From the NCBI GenBank assembly GCA_038373885.1, contig JAWZYV010016048.1, positions 248,001-312,000 on the forward strand: 64,000 nt of DNA, read 5' to 3'. A program made the position numbers and the translations under genes. This DNA is from Cheiracanthium punctorium (taxonomy: Eukaryota; Arthropoda; Arachnida; Araneae; Cheiracanthiidae). This document shows, piece after piece, positions 34,831-46,593 of this stretch (the stretch's first letter is position 1; each line of letters starts with the position of its first letter). Under the pieces are notes generated by a model. The model was not told where the DNA came from. It saw only the letters and a program-made list of their open reading frames with translations, and did not search any database.

Positions 34831-35802
34831 TAGGGGAAGGTGGCTCAAAATGATCCCCTTGAGGTTAAAACTTGTACAAAAATAACGTAAATGTTTAAAT
34901 AAAACTTTGGTCCTTTGCTATCATATTTTACACTATATTTTGCATCATAAACATATTTTAATATTATTTTAAAAGCACTATAAGTAATGAAAAAAACAGA
35001 ATTTTTAGAAGTGTCCAAAGGATCAATTTTACCCTCAACCCAAGGCTAAAATGATCCTGCATTTGAAAATAATTTAAAATTGTTTTTTACCCGCAAAATA
35101 AAGATATAAAAGTAATTATGACTAAACATAATGATATAAAATATATCTTGCAATCATATCGCATGCAAGATTTATTTAATGGAAATTTAAAAATGAAAAA
35201 GTGTCAGAAACAATAAAATGGAATGCTTCAAAATTATAATTTAAATATTATACCCTACAATAAATACAGAAATAAATAAAATAAAATAATGAGGACTTAT
35301 GCATTTTTAGAACGGTTGAAGGGCTGCCATGACACCTAGGATGAACATCTAATGAAATGAACATCCATTTGCAGAATTTTTTAAATGAACCGTTACTGTA
35401 GATTTTTCTGTCGAGGGATCATTTTAACCGGCAATATGGCTTCCCATTTTTGGTCATATCACTGGACCACACTGAGAAACATAACGAACTCAGCAAGTGT
35501 AATTCACATCAAAAACCTACTCTATTCCAAGTGATCTATACCAAGTGATAATTCTGCGCATTAAAGACTGTATTTCCAAATGAATAGCAAAGTTAGTGCA
35601 AAACTTACAAGAAATATGATAAAACCCAGTTTTTTTTTTAAAGAATTCTACTCAGATAAGTAATACATCGATCGCTTAAATAATGCCATTGCTTCGTCCT
35701 TACACAACTAGTTTATGTGTTGCCTGGCAGATAGCGCTGTCTATCTAAGAAAACATGTGGATCGTTTTACCTGCCAAGATCATTTTGGGCTACCTTCCCC
35801 TA
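34831..35802 (+). mobile_element. MITE family 'GGATCATTTT', copy C (full length, 972 bp)
   Basis: The terminal inverted repeats are taggggaaggtggctcaaaa and its partner ending ttttgggctaccttccccta, about 24 bp with three mismatches. The internal palindrome (ggatcaattttaccc, then ggctaaaatgatcc) is at 35017-35057. Further motif copies are gggatcattttaaccgg (35417) and ggatcgttttacctgcc (35759). It includes a roughly 50-bp foreign patch (about 35342-35391) copied from its left flank. No coding capacity. Confidence 0.85.
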
Positions 35803-36449
35803 CTTTTTATTCAAATGAAATTAATATCCAAATGGGAAAGTAATGCTTCAACATTGTTTTTAAATTTATGGTTATCCTACAAAGTATTTCATATACATTT
35901 TTTTTTCATAACTTGATTATTTATTGAAAACGTATTCTTCTTACTAAGCAGGATGGTTTAAATTAAATTGACGGTACCAAGTGTATAATCGTCAGGATTT
36001 ATTGAAAGATGCTGTTGAAACTTCACATATGTGGACAATAGTGAGGACAGAAGAAATAGTTGACAGCCAAACCAGACAGCCAACCATTTTAGATGGAATT
36101 GTGTATAGCCATTTGTTGCATTTAGGCAGTCATATTTGGTTCATCAGGCAGTCATATCAGTCAGTTTGGATTTTAGCCCCCCCCCCCCGACAAAATATGG
36201 CTTGCTATAAAATCTGGTAAATTTGGCGGCTATTCCATGCCACTTCTTGTATACACGACCAAGCGCAGCATAACCGGAAGTTTTCTTGGGCACATAACAT
36301 ATTTTAGAATAAAAATAGCTACATTTTCACAAGTTTTGAAGATTTTTTTAAATGAAAAATTGTCTAAACAAAGATGGAAGGCAATTGGCCCTGCACCCCT
36401 CTAAATGCTATGCTTATGTTCATCATGCATTCTCTTTGTGTCCTCACAG

Positions 36450-36487
36450 TTTTTACGGATCCGCAGAGCTATCTATTGGTGAACTTC
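36450..36487 (+). other. Microexon-like segment on the plus strand
   Basis: A 38-bp segment follows a strong acceptor (tctctttgtgtcctcacag) and precedes a consensus donor (CTTC|GTAAGTAAG). It is open in one frame (FYGSAELSIGEL). It is opposite in strand to the fasciclin gene, and no partner exon was found. It may be chance or belong to a gene not otherwise visible. Confidence 0.2.
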
Positions 36488-36990
36488 GTAAGTAAGTTTC
36501 AAATTTGGTGAGATAAAAGTCTCTACTTTTCAAAATACAAAGCAAAAAATGGTACATTTATATCGCCGACCGTTCTTTTACATTTGAAATTCTTTTCCAC
36601 AAATGTGTCGGTAGTTTGGGGGACACGTGATATGCGCTTCCAATTATCTGTGAAAATGAATAGATATTTATATTTTATAAGGGTTACAATTACAATATTT
36701 CCCTTAGCCTGTGATGGTAGTGGTTTCATGAGAAGATTGCTGTATTTACCCAAATAATTTTTATAATGCTTTTATCTGGGAAATGTAATTTAATCTATTA
36801 TGTTGCATTTTATGAAAGGTATTAGAATATCAATGCTGTTTTTTTTCTATTTCATTTACAAGGACCTTGATTGTTATGGATTAAATTCACTGTACATTTT
36901 GGATGTTTCTGAATTTTTATGACTTACTGTTAAAAGCTGGAAGAGATTATTAACTTTGTTCCATTTATTACAAGCAAGACGTATTTAAAA

Positions 36991-37015
36991 TGTCATTTTG
37001 ACGGTCAAAATGACA
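36991..37015. repeat. Perfect 12-bp palindrome TGTCATTTTGAC/GTCAAAATGACA
   Basis: Two 12-bp arms separated by a single G. The CAAAATG core resembles, but is not identical to, the motif repeated in the GGATCATTTT MITE family. No element ends were recognised around it. Confidence 0.7.
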
Positions 37016-37317
37016 CATTCGGTCTCAAATTTTATGGTGGTAAGCTAAAATATGCATAACATCTTTCGCACTTTTTAAACATACTAAAAGCATTTAAAAA
37101 AAATTCATTTAACATTGATGTACTTTGAACAGAATTTAATTGCAAAAATAGTTAAATATGAGTCAATTAAGTCATAGATTTTTATTTGTAGGGTCATATG
37201 GGAACAACAAGTTATGGGCCAAAATACAACAGCATCTTAATATTTTCTAAATAAGAAAGATAAAACGATTTAATTTTAACTTGAAGTAAGCTTAAATAAT
37301 TTATTAATTTATTTAAT

Positions 37318-37363
37318 AATTTCAGGTATAGTAATTATTCAAATAATAACTATACCTGAAATT
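37318..37363. repeat. 22-bp arm hairpin with a 2-nt loop
   Basis: The left arm 37318-37339 (aatttcaggtatagtaatta...) and right arm 37342-37363 are complementary at 21 of 22 positions. A near-perfect cruciform candidate or a minimal foldback remnant. Confidence 0.8.
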
Positions 37364-40344
37364 GAATGATTATTAATTTTATTTAAATTATTGTGTTGGG
37401 CAATTATAGGTCATTTTTAGGCAATTATGGGCCATTATTTTTATAGTAATACATATCAAAAGTAAATAATATTCTAAATTATCATTATTTAGCACACAAG
37501 CATATTTTTCATATATCTAATGTGTTGTATATTCAAGGAAAAAAATAATTTAAATAATAAGATTACTTTTGAAGAAAGAATTGGGGACAAGTCAGTGTTG
37601 TGTTCCCAATTCCGAAACAAAAATTGGGGACATTTTATAAATTTAATGCTTTTCTCAAAATACCTTCCATTTATTCAACTAGAGCATTATTAACATTCAT
37701 AAAATAAGGGAAAACTTGATTGATTTCTTTTTAAATTAGGAAGTAATAACTGTTTGAATTGAAATTTTGTCCCCAATTGTTGTTTAAAATTTAGGGACAA
37801 ACTAAAAAAAGGTCGGAAATTGGGGACTGTCCTTGAGACGTTTGGTCTCCTTAATCATAATACACAACAAAATATTTTTGATTTTCACGTACAGTATGAA
37901 TTTCTTGTAGCACCTTCTTAGAATCTTCTAAGGAGGAACTACTTGGCAACTTCTTTATTCCAGCTTCCTCAATCTTATTTTTATTGTCAGTAGACAGTTA
38001 TTTATCACTAAACAGTTCTAAAATAGCTCGTTTTGCATTTGGTGAACTGTCTATATCTTCTTGGGGGGGATTATATTTTTTTGCAAGATAGGTTTCTCTT
38101 GATGTCCAAATTTTTAAGTTTCGGAGTTTCCTTTTTCTTCCTTTCATTTGATTTCTTTCCTATTTCTTTCTCTCTTGAAGTTACAGGATCTAATGGAAGT
38201 TTGATTTGTTATAACAGCCTAATTTGTATTAATTTATCTTTTTATTTAGGAATTCGGTACTCGAGATGCGCTGCTTAATTGTTGACTTCGTAATTTTTCA
38301 AAGCTCCAATTGAATTGCGAGCCGGAATGGGGTGAAAGTTACAGTTAAATTGCAATATAATATTGCTGTAAAGTATAACAGTTATAGTAAATACTAATAT
38401 TATTTGTAAAAAAATAAATAAAAAATACACCTAAAATATCAAAAATTATCACTGGACAACAATTACCCCAGTAAACTGGGGGATAAAAATTAATAAAAAA
38501 TTAATTCTAAAAATTAATTCTAAAAATAATAAAGAAAAAGTATATGTGCATATGAAAAGCTTAGACTATCTGAAAGTAGAAAACAACACCAACAAATCTC
38601 TTTTTTCAAAAATATTTCACTGACATGAATCTTTAAAAAAGTCATGATTTTCAGAGATAATCTTTTTTGAAGATGTTTTTATAGTAATGTAAAAAAATCT
38701 TTTTTTTTCTTTTACTATCTTCATAGGTACATTGTTTTTGAATTTGATATAAGAAAATAGAATGTACAAGGATGACTTGGCATAATTTAACTGTTTTGTA
38801 AAAAAAAAATATATAATAATGCTATAAAGCTAGTGACCATTATTTACCCTCAGGAAAAGAATGTCCCGTAATTCCCCCATATGACCTTATCAGATTTTAA
38901 AGAAGCAAAGTGTTACACAATTTATTTTCGTACTGATATATTAAAGAATTTATGGCAAAAATATTACGAATACATTCTCCAATTTTTGCTGATGCCTACA
39001 GAAATAAATTTTAGCCAGCAGATCTTTAAACAATTAATATTTTGTCTCAAAAATATATGCATACAAAGGAAAAATATAAACTTGACACATTCTGACATAT
39101 TAAGAGTTCTTTTAGAAATAAGTCTTAATACTGATGAATTGAGAACAGAAAACTTAAAAAAAAACCATTTAATTTTTAGCAATCAGCAATAAAAATATTG
39201 AGAGTCTTATATAAAAGGGTTAAGATTAAGTTATTTGTATTTTAAAGGTTCCATTGTGTTGGCAAGAATAGCAAGAAAATAATAATAATATCCTTTTTAA
39301 AAGAAAAGTTATTCGAAGGAATTAAAATTTATATCGAAATTCTTTAAGTAAATAGAGTACAATCACTAAACTCAAGAAGAATGAAATAAATATTAATGAA
39401 AACTTACAAAAAATTGTATCTAACGTGTAGTAAATTAAAAAAAAAATATTTGAGGTAAAAAATTTATTATACCAGGGGAGGCAGTGGTGGTATTAACTTG
39501 AAGTATTGTAGTACCTTGAATATAAAGAAGCACTATTTCTTTGTTTAAAAAATAGGAATAATAGAATTAATTAAAACGAAAGAGACTAATTTTCTGCAAT
39601 AGATAAGGACAGCTAAATAATTACACTCATGGGTTACTTATTCCCAAATCATTAATTAATGTACAAGACTCTCATTCTAACATGGACGTATAAGTAAATT
39701 AGAATTTGATTCAAAAAGTGATTAATAATCCCATAATAATCCAGGACATTTACAGTTTATGAGTTTTTTTAATTATATTGTAGTAATTAATATTTAGTTA
39801 TTAAAATCTTGCTGAATCTGATATGGCTGATTGGTTATGAGTTTGTGAAGAGCTTGTAATTTGAATATAAAAAAAAATGTAATTAAGAAATTTTATCGAG
39901 ATAATTATTTTGTCTGAACGAGAAACATAAAAAATACATGTTGCATGTTATCGGCTACTAAATATTACTGCATTGTTTCAATTTCTATTAGAATTTCTTT
40001 TTAAAAAATCTATTTTGTAGGCAGAAGAAATATTCAAAGATTGCATTTATTGCAAGAATGTTTCTTATAAGGAGGACTGTGTAATGACACCGTTTACAAA
40101 TTCCCACCATATAACCGCAAAATTTTGCACGAATATGTAAAAGGAATGTAGAAAACGTTTGAGATGCTATAAATATCTAAAAATCAACTTGTTTTCCGAT
40201 TTTAAAGATTTGCTACTTTCAGTTCCAAAAAGTATCTCCGAAAGATTAAAAAAGTGAACAATTTTAGATTTTTTTAAACAGCCACTAATTTTTTAAACAG
40301 CCACTAAAACAATACACGCTTAAAGTTGATTGCGTGATTTTGGC

Positions 40345-40563
40345 AACGCCGAGCTAGGGCGATCTTCTAAGGATGGGGGTTGTCTTGGTAGGAAGACTTT
40401 CTAAGGCTTCTAACGCGTATTCAATTTACATCCGGAGAAAACCTAACAAAACTTCAGACAGTTAGATAGACAGCCGCTTGATGGGACCCAAACCCGAGAC
40501 CTTTACACTTCGGCCGTCTACCATTTTCAGTAAGATAACCACTATGCCAAGGTGAGGCCACGC
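40345..40563 (-). mobile_element. tRNA-derived SINE, family 1, minus-strand copy
   Basis: Read on the minus strand: ggcctcaccttggcatagtg, the B box gggtttgggtccc, then gttaggttttctccggatgt, aatacgcgttag, ccttagaaagtc and cccatcctta. It aligns through head and body with the copy at 8884-9129. The CA-rich tail is lost. Confidence 0.8.
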
Positions 40564-41419
40564 TTATTGAATTGTATTTACAAACTCTGTTGCATGAAAT
40601 ACGTGATGATCATATTAATATTGCAATATTCGCCATTACAACCAGTTTGTTGTAGATTTTCGATAAAGCTTAGATTGATCTTTTTCAGGAGAACAAAAAA
40701 CATATTAATTTATGAACTTCATTTCTTTTTCTCTTCTGCATAAAAGGTAGTTAAAGGGTTTCAAATTCATATATCTCAGTCTTTATATACGAGCATATAG
40801 CGATTTTGTTTAATCGCAAGTACGATTGGAGTCATTTTTACGTCACACATGTAAAATTGCAGAAGCATTTTAATAAACTTAGATTAATAAGCACCGATGA
40901 AAAAATTGAGTAACGAACGTTAAGCTAAAGAGAAGTAAATAGTAAAAGACGTGAAGAAAGTGAATGATTATCAGATGTAAAGGTGAATATTTTCCAATAC
41001 GAAAATGTTAGTGGTGCAGTTTTTTAAAGATTTACAAACATATTTATAAAAGTATAGAGGCTTGAGAAACTATAGGGGCCATAAAGCCATTGTCTGTTTA
41101 ATACTAACTATTAGAGACCTGGAAAATTGCATAGATATGAATACATATATATAACTTTTATTAATGTAATTTTTTTCCATCTATATTACGTACAAAAGTG
41201 ATCCTTATTTCCGTGCGAAGACTGGGCTGAAGAAATATTCTTTACTCAAAGAACACAACAAAGCAATACAACTAATTGGACTGATAATGGACAAGCTAAT
41301 TGGACAAGCTAATTTACCTTACAGTACAAATCCGTTTCCTAAATCAAAAGCTTTAAAATAGAATGCAGGAACGAAAAAATAAGTAGTTTCTCTAGTCACT
41401 GAGAAAGAAAATCAGTGAT

Positions 41420-41830
41420 TGTTGTTGTTGTTGCTTATGCCCTCTGAAAACCACACGTGGTACCAGATCCATCCCAGATAGGGAGGAGATGGGCCAAGGG
41501 GGGGCACCTTCCATTTTTAGAGGGCCCCAGTGGGAGGAAGTCCGACTTTAGCCCGGGGTCCTAATTTTGAATGAATTCCAGAGGAGGGACCAACCCCCTG
41601 AAATCGGCACCTCCACTGGTAGCGTTAAACATGAAGGACATTGAAAGCACGACGGATTTACGTGGTTTCAATGTCCTTCATGTTTAACGCTCCTGTTATC
41701 GTTCACGGTCTCACAGCAGTCGAGCCGAGAGGCAGTTGACCCTCCTAAGCACTGGTCAAGCCGGAGGCTGCTTCACTTGACGTGTTCTTATGGGAACAGA
41801 GCTTAGCACCCAGACCACTGCGGGCAAATT
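41420..41830 (+). repeat. Dispersed repeat family R2, copy 2 (longer)
   Basis: Begins with a (TTG)n run (attgttgttgttgttgctta), then accacacgtggtaccagatcc and the blocks shared with 24970-25275, ending ccagaccactgcggg. GC-rich relative to its surroundings. It carries a perfect 25-bp-arm hairpin at 41622-41690 that copy 1 lacks. Confidence 0.65.
41622..41690. repeat. Perfect 25-bp-arm hairpin inside repeat R2
   Basis: The left arm at 41622-41646 (gcgttaaacatgaaggacat...) is exactly complementary to 41666-41690, with a 19-nt loop containing cacgacggatttacg. In copy 1 the same loop core is flanked by non-complementary sequence. Confidence 0.9.
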
Positions 41831-43097
41831 ATTTACTAGACAGTACTAAAGATTAAACAATAGGAAGTTGGTAAACTGGCATTTTATGGTGCAGCATTCC
41901 TAATATGAAATAAAGTTAAAGTGTCCCTTTACCGAGGTACAGTTGCTTATTTTCATATCAATTTGTATTTTAAAATTATGAGTGTAAAAAAATAGATTTT
42001 TTGCCTCTCTCTAGTAAACTAACCACTTATCTAGAATTTGTCAAAAATCCTGCATTTCGTCTAAGATAAAACTATCATAAATGAATGATTTTTGTAATTT
42101 TAAATCCTGCTTTTTTACAACATTGCAGGTTTGAAGTCTCCTTCAGCTCACAAAAGTCTCAGCGTTTCTCACTCAACCTGAAAAAATTTCATTTGGCAGA
42201 AAATTTTCAAGGGAGAATTTCAGTAGGGATTTCGTAAAAGCGTTTTCCCTTTGGGATATGGTAGAGTATCATGTCATGATAGAGAAAAAAAAATCACTGA
42301 GGAGAGAAGTTGAAACTAGATAAACATTTCCGCTCAGATCTTGAAACGTAATTTTGATAAAATTTGCATTGGGAATTTATACAGCTCTGCAGTCGAGTGC
42401 TTTATAAGAGTATGCATGCGAACCTTCTATAATAGAAGAAAATTGAACAAGTTTTGTAAAGAAAGTTGGAATAAAAAGAGATCAAAGATGAGAAGATCCC
42501 CACAAACCCATGCCAAATTGATTATTTGAAGTAAAAGAAAAATATACTTTGAAATAGCGCATTAAATTATAGTAGTATCAGTTTGTTTTAAAGCGTTAAA
42601 TGTTTTCCAGAATTTATTAAGATGCATTTACTTGGAATTTATAATTTCATTTCAAGGGTAATTCAGCAGGATCATACAGCATTAAGCTAATATTAAAATG
42701 TATCGTTTATTTTCCATTGAATGTATATTCAGCTGCATCTTGATGCTTCAAATTTAGTACAGATCCTAGTATTAACTAAAAAAAAATGTTCTTCAATCAT
42801 ATACATGTGGCATTTTGAAACAGCAAATCGTAGTAACATGATCTCGCATGTATTTAATTTTCTAGGTTTTATTAGATCAGAAAATTTTTATTGAAGATTA
42901 TGAAATGTGATTGTTAAATAAAAGTCGTAGATAGCCTAATGGATCAGCTACCACCGTGTTTTTTTCTTAGAATCGCCCCGTGATTGGTACAGTTAACGAC
43001 AACCCTGACCAAAACTGGAAATCTGAATATTTGAATAGAAATCCGCCACACTCTAAAAAAAATTTAGTGGATGCCATGACATTTCTTAGTATAACTA

Positions 43098-44430
43098 CAC
43101 TGTAAAAAATATCAACGTAAAATTTACGGCGAAACGTTGGCAACCCTCGCTGCCAACAATTCGCCGTAAAATTTACGGCGAGTCAACTTATTTATCACCG
43201 TATTTCTGACGCCATTTCGCCGTAAATTTTACAGCAAGTTAATTTTTAATGACGTATTTAAGACATCATATCGCCGTATTTTTTGCGTTACAAAAAAAAA
43301 AAAAAAAAAAACGAGCGGAGGTGTTTTTTGTGAAAGGTTACGAGGATATTTTAGTTAACATTCTGCCATCTATTAGTTTTAGAATTAAATCATTTGTTTC
43401 TGACTTACCGTCAGCGGGTTTCGAACTCCGAATCTCTGTGTCAGGAATTCGGCACGCTGACCAGTATACAGCTCTGAGCTATAAGGCAGGCAGCTAAAGG
43501 CTGAAGTGTACTTCAGTTTTAGTATGAGGACTTAGAAATTTTTCTTTGAAATTTTCCTGGAGTTGTAATTTTTGGATGTTTTGGAACAGCTTTTAATGAC
43601 TTGTAGTTAATTTTATTTAACTATTAATTAATTATTTGTAATCAGCCATTAACTTAATTTAGGGAAATGAGAGAATATTCAGTATTTTTTTTATTTATTT
43701 AATAACATTTTCACGTTTTTATTTTTTTCCTTTATCATTTGCAGAGATTTTTAATTATAATTTAACAAGTCAGATGTTATTTTTCTAATTTTTTAAAATG
43801 AATTTTTTCTGATTATACGTAATGATACCTGTCATTAAATGAATATGCACAAATCACATGCATATCAATTTTATGAACTAATACAAACGTAAAAACCCAG
43901 GCATACAAATGAAATAACTAAATAGGGGTTCACTTTGCACAGATACAGATATACAGTTATACTCTAAATCAATACATGTTTATACAGAACGCACAAAATA
44001 CATATCCAAATATATTTTACACGCACATACTTGCATGTAAAAAACATAGGGACAAATACTTATGAAAATAAGGTAAATCCGGAAGCACTCACAAATACAA
44101 ACAGGCACCTACACTATTTTTCCCCCACGCCTAAATACACTTATACTAATACATGCTTATATAAATCAATGCATCCATATTGAGCAATGCATCCATATGA
44201 GCATGCGCATGCGCAGAAGATTACTCAAAGGCTTTGCCAATCCAGTTACGGCGAAATTATTGTAAACCAGAGAGTGAGCTTTGCGATGAAGCAGCTGAGC
44301 ATGCGCAGAAGATTCGCCAGGGTACTTATCGGCAAATTACGGCGAAATAGTTGCTTTTAGGTTGTACGGCGATTTACCGTAGGTATTTAACACAGTTTCG
44401 CCGTAAATTTTACGGTCATTTTTTGCAGTG
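43098..44430. mobile_element. TA-target MITE (1333 bp) with an array of TCGCCGTAAATTTTACGGCGA palindromes
   Basis: The ends are inverted repeats cactgtaaaaaatatcaacg... and its partner ending ttttttgcagtg, about 36 bp with few mismatches. TA is duplicated at 43096-43097 and 44431-44432. The palindromic unit CGCCGTAAAATTTACGGCG or its halves recur at about 43116, 43161, 43219, 43271, 44247, 44337, 44363 and 44399, clustered at both ends. The interior has a poly-A run (43291-43309), a tRNA-like segment (43395-43500) and non-coding AT-rich DNA. No transposase. Confidence 0.85.
43395..43500 (-). other. tRNA-related sequence inside the MITE (degenerate)
   Basis: On the minus strand there is an A-box-like tagctcagagctgtatactgg and, about 40 nt on, a B-box-like ggagttcgaaaccc. 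The T-arm stem and acceptor pairing do not close properly, so this is not a functional tRNA. A tRNA pseudogene or SINE head captured by the element is the simplest reading. Confidence 0.35.
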
Positions 44431-44884
44431 TACTAAATAAAGCCATGTATGTCAATTGATTTGCATGGCTTTATTTAGCAGTAATACTAAGAAAAGTTAT
44501 GGCATCTGTGTTTCAAAGATATTTATTAGTAATCAACTGATGAAAACAAAAATTTTTTAGAGGGAAGTGCAATCTCCCTGTAGTTCGAGCGTGATGAAAA
44601 TTCACCCTTTTACAGGTATCCAAGATAGTTCCAAGACTGTCCATCATTCTTTAATGCGAAAGCGATCGCTATAAAATGACATCACCTTTTCAGTAGAACC
44701 TGCGTCTGTGGGGGACAAGCGAGAGCGCTTTCAAACACCGTTCTTTCTTCAGCAGACTGTAATAAAGTTAACTTTTCTACATAACATTTGGACATTTGGA
44801 AGGGAGAGTTTATGAGATCTACGGCTCCTTTATGACCTTCATCTAAGTTTTTCCTAAGTTCATCTTTATTTAAAAGTACAATTT

Positions 44885-45015
44885 ACATCACAATATTCGG
44901 ACACACATACATCCATGGGCTAACAGAATTTCGGACCCGAGACCAAACTGCTCGCATAGCGTCCAGCAGCGACAGGTGCACGGACCCGCACGGCTCTCAG
45001 GCACCATTCTAAATA
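44885..45015 (-). other. GC-rich coding-like fragment, unrecognised
   Basis: The minus strand reads MVPESRAGPCTCRCWTLCEQ then FGLGSEILLAHGCMCV. The block is clearly more GC-rich than its flanks and resembles a dispersed-repeat fragment more than a host exon. I cannot name a family. Confidence 0.25.
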
Positions 45016-45105
45016 AAATGTGAATTCTTGATATATACTTAGAATATTCAAATAATGTATTAGTTGCGCTTTGTTTCACCTAGCCAAATTTTATTTGTTT
45101 AAAAT

Positions 45106-45315
45106 GAGCGCCCAAGTGGTGTAGTAGCTAACCAACCTTTCTATCATACCGAGTGTCCGGGTTCAATTTCTGACTCGGAATTGAGTGTTAACAGGTCTGT
45201 CCTATCATAGGGGGTGAAGTTGACCGCCTACTGGGTGCCGCCATAGTAAAATCGTCAATAATTCGGGTCTTTGTCGTGGCGCAAGATTGATCGGCAACTG
45301 TCTCTTCTTAAAAAA
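45106..45315 (+). mobile_element. tRNA-derived SINE, family 2
   Basis: The tRNA-like head gcgcccaagtggtgtagtag...ccgggttcaatttc has A- and B-box spacing, followed by a unique body (ggtctgtcctatcatagggg, gttgaccgcctactgggtgc, gtcgtggcgcaagattgatc) and a short A-rich end. It is distinct from family 1. Confidence 0.65.
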
Positions 45316-46593
45316 TTGTTAAAAGTAGCATAGTTTTTACTTATTTTATTTGAAATAATAAAGATTGTAAAAAAACTGTAGTCACCTTTATATTAGTTTT
45401 ACAATTTAAATTATTATTACTATTATATATTTTTAATTTAAAGATTCCTCTGTAATTTAGTTTATGTATGTGTAAAATGATTGAAGTGTGACGTGTGATT
45501 TCAAATCGAAAATCTAAATTGCTATAAATAAACGAGTATTTTTTTAAAAAATAATTATTTAGATAAGTAAATTTTGGGGTGTTTCCAGAAATAAAGTTGA
45601 AATTATTAGTTTTCTGCGTTTATACCATTTATTGAAAGAATTTTAGGAAAACAAAGAAAATTATGTTTATCTTAAAAATAAAAAAAATATATAGCTTTAG
45701 CTTTCGTTTTAGTATGATGAATATCCCAAAAATTTCAACTGGTCAACCGAGAAAACATATAAATACTGAAGAATCGAAAATTTGCTATAGTTTTTCATTT
45801 TCCCGAAGGAATGTTACTATGATAAACCTTCGAAAGTATCAATGCCAGATTGATCACATAAATTACAATACATTCATGAAACGATGAAATTTACTACTCT
45901 GTTGAATATTTGTTTTATTGAAGAGGCATACAGATATTATTAGTGGAAGCATGAACAAGAACATACAATTGATTTCGTCTCAAATACTCCTCAATTTATA
46001 AAAATTACACGAAGAATTTATTTTTAACTGCATTCGTAAGACCATACTTATCAGTTTAAAATGATTTTTTTCATATTTTGAAAGTAAACATTTTCATCTT
46101 TCTAAAAGAATTTTCATATTTGCTTTCAACACGATAAAAAGAGTTTGCATGTCACATCGTTATTTAACTTTTCTACCTGATCATGAAATTGCTTTCCAGC
46201 TTCCATTGATGCATATGAAAAAATGTTTTTCGAAGTATTAGCGTATGAATTTACCTTTCACAAAATCATAAAATTCTAAAATCCACGCCTTTTGCATACC
46301 AACAACAGAACGATTGGATTTGTGAAAATTGTCACGTATGCATTATGTTAAAATAAGAAAGTTTTACAAGCGTTTCGAAAGTTTTTTTTTTTTTTTCACG
46401 TTTTGTCGTGCTTTAGTTTTGAACCATTTGGAACACTATTTGTGTGGAGTTTGAAACGGTCTAAATAACCAATTTTATGTTTAATTTAAATAATTACCTA
46501 ATAGGTTTACACTATTGCGAGCACCCACTGTGTTTTTGCATTTTTACATGTTTTATATATTCAAATATTTAATAGGACGGCTTTATGTATATA

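Larger units (their letters stand above)
36780..40340. other. AT-rich non-coding stretch
   Basis: Apart from the two palindromes at 36991 and 37318, I see no gene, transposon protein or clear element end here. Repeated phrases (gggccaaaatac near 37217; attgggga/ggggaca near 37580-37830) hint at an unresolved repeat between about 37.0 and 37.86 kb. The two opposing frames near 38.9-39.2 kb are AT-rich and look like chance. Confidence 0.4.
43070..44506. mobile_element. Older palindromic MITE split by a younger one
   Basis: The left piece 43070-43097 (gatgccatgacatttcttag...) and the right piece 44431-44506 form one near-perfect palindrome of about 100 bp if the inner element and one TA are set aside. 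Left then reads CTTAGTATAACTACTAAATA and the complementary arm CTTAGTATTACTGCTAAATA, continuing aagccatg to a 16-nt loop at the centre. This fixes the inner element's boundaries independently. Confidence 0.85.

Noticed and set aside
38881..39192. 103-codon plus-strand frame
   Set aside because: Very AT-rich, overlapped by a long antisense frame, no motif and no splice or promoter signal; looks like chance.
43395..43500. Functional tRNA gene
   Set aside because: The T-arm and acceptor stems do not pair correctly; kept only as a tRNA-related fragment.
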